From Roseiarcus sp963820795 (GTDB lineage Bacteria; Pseudomonadota; Alphaproteobacteria; Rhizobiales; Beijerinckiaceae), in assembly GCA_963820795.1 (NCBI GenBank), contig CAWGBJ010000017.1, positions 171,126 through 235,125 on the forward strand: a DNA stretch of 64,000 nucleotides, in the 5' to 3' direction. Within the stretch, counting starts at the first letter, position 1, and each line of letters starts with the position of its first letter. The position numbers and the translations under genes were made by a program. Shown one piece after another: positions 63,503 through 64,000 of the stretch. The notes below the pieces were generated by a model, which saw only the letters and a list, made by a program, of their open reading frames with translations, had not been told where the DNA came from and did not search any database.

Positions 63503-64000
63503 ATGCCTACGATCACCACCAACGAGGGCGCGTCGAAATTTTCTACAAAGACTGGGGCAATGGGCAGCCGATGGTGTTCAGCCACGGCTGGCCGCTCTCG
63601 GCCGACGACTGGGATCCCGGAGCACGCTCTTCTTTCTCGGGAAGGGCTATCGCGTCATCGCGCATGACCGCCGCGGCCACGGCCGCTCGACCCAGACCGG
63701 CGGCGGCCACGACATGGACCATTACGCCGACGACCTCGCGGCCTTGACCGCGCATCTCGACCTCAGGAACGCGATCCACGTCGGCCATTCCACCGGCGGC
63801 GGCGAGGTCACACACTATCTGGCGCGGCACGGCGAAAGCCGGGTGGGGGCGGATGCGCGTCATCAGCGCGGTGCCGCCGCTGATGGTGAAGACCGCGGCC
63901 AATCCGGAGGGCCTGCCCAAGGAGGTTTTCGACGGCCTGCAGGCGCAGCTCGCCGCCAACCGGGCGCAATTCTACTGCGATTTGCCGGCAGGACCCTTCT
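63503..64000 (+). pseudogene. Alpha/beta hydrolase (non-heme chloroperoxidase-like), frameshifted and cut by window end
   Basis: Across three frames the pieces line up as one hydrolase: MPTITTNEG, then FYKDWGNGQPMVFSHGWPLS, LFFLGKGYRVIAHDRRGHGR, the nucleophile elbow VGHSTGGGEV, and VPPLMVKTAANPEGLPKEVF to the window edge. Indels near 63535, 63620 and 63850 separate them. Such proteins act as arylesterases or cofactor-free haloperoxidases. Three breaks in 500 bases may mean a real pseudogene or poor sequence quality here. Confidence 0.7.

Overview
The window is a high-GC alphaproteobacterial chromosome segment. Gene content and order (ddl-ftsQ-ftsA-ftsZ-lpxC, murA-DUF2948-hisD-UPF0262, the long FtsZ C-terminal linker, the exosortase V locus, Ku for end joining) suggest the Hyphomicrobiales (Rhizobiales), perhaps near Beijerinckiaceae/Methylocystaceae. 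The family placement is inference; no rRNA or tRNA gene was seen.

Layout. 3-6535: a sugar utilisation operon (TIM-barrel isomerase cut by the window edge, alpha/beta hydrolase, ROK kinase resembling allose kinase, CUT2-type ABC transporter, Gfo/Idh/MocA oxidoreductase) that ends in a severed aldo/keto reductase. 6538-12550: a YqjI-like PadR regulator with a palindromic operator, proA, a small membrane protein, mog, a SulP transporter and a DUF2937 gene. 12329-15173: an exosortase locus (XrtV accessory protein, exosortase, polyprenyl glycosyl-1-phosphate transferase). 15728-21074: a frameshifted trypsin-like protease and a two-gene RND efflux pump. 21088-27068: truA, a paired active and inactive M16 peptidase, a transposase remnant, a lipoprotein and prs. 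27281-33564: a nucleoside ABC importer with cytidine deaminase, preceded by a RutR-like operator. 33754-46626: core envelope, division and metabolism genes (ddl, ftsQ, ftsA, ftsZ, lpxC, bamD, recN, murA, hisD). 46623-51342: a putative EtfB methyltransferase, an adenylate cyclase/TPR protein, a dienelactone hydrolase and a Tat-type PIMT-like methyltransferase. 51552-53412: a group II intron sitting two bases after a REP-like palindrome. 53676-55778: ku and a divergent gene with a BRCT-like, MerR-like and TPR architecture. 56231-57622: an IS110-family element. 58102-64000: DUF4331, M29 aminopeptidase, an SDR/sigma-factor pair, a VapBC-type module and a damaged alpha/beta hydrolase running off the end.

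At least eight genes, including hisD and recN, are broken by small indels that mostly look like single inserted bases, several in short homopolymers. Much of this is better explained by residual assembly error than by gene decay. The observations most worth following are the BRCT-MerR-TPR gene beside ku, the RutR-like site on the nucleoside importer, the IS110 non-coding end, the intron next to a palindrome, the truncated sugar operon, and helically phased GAAG/GCAG repeats in two intergenic regions.
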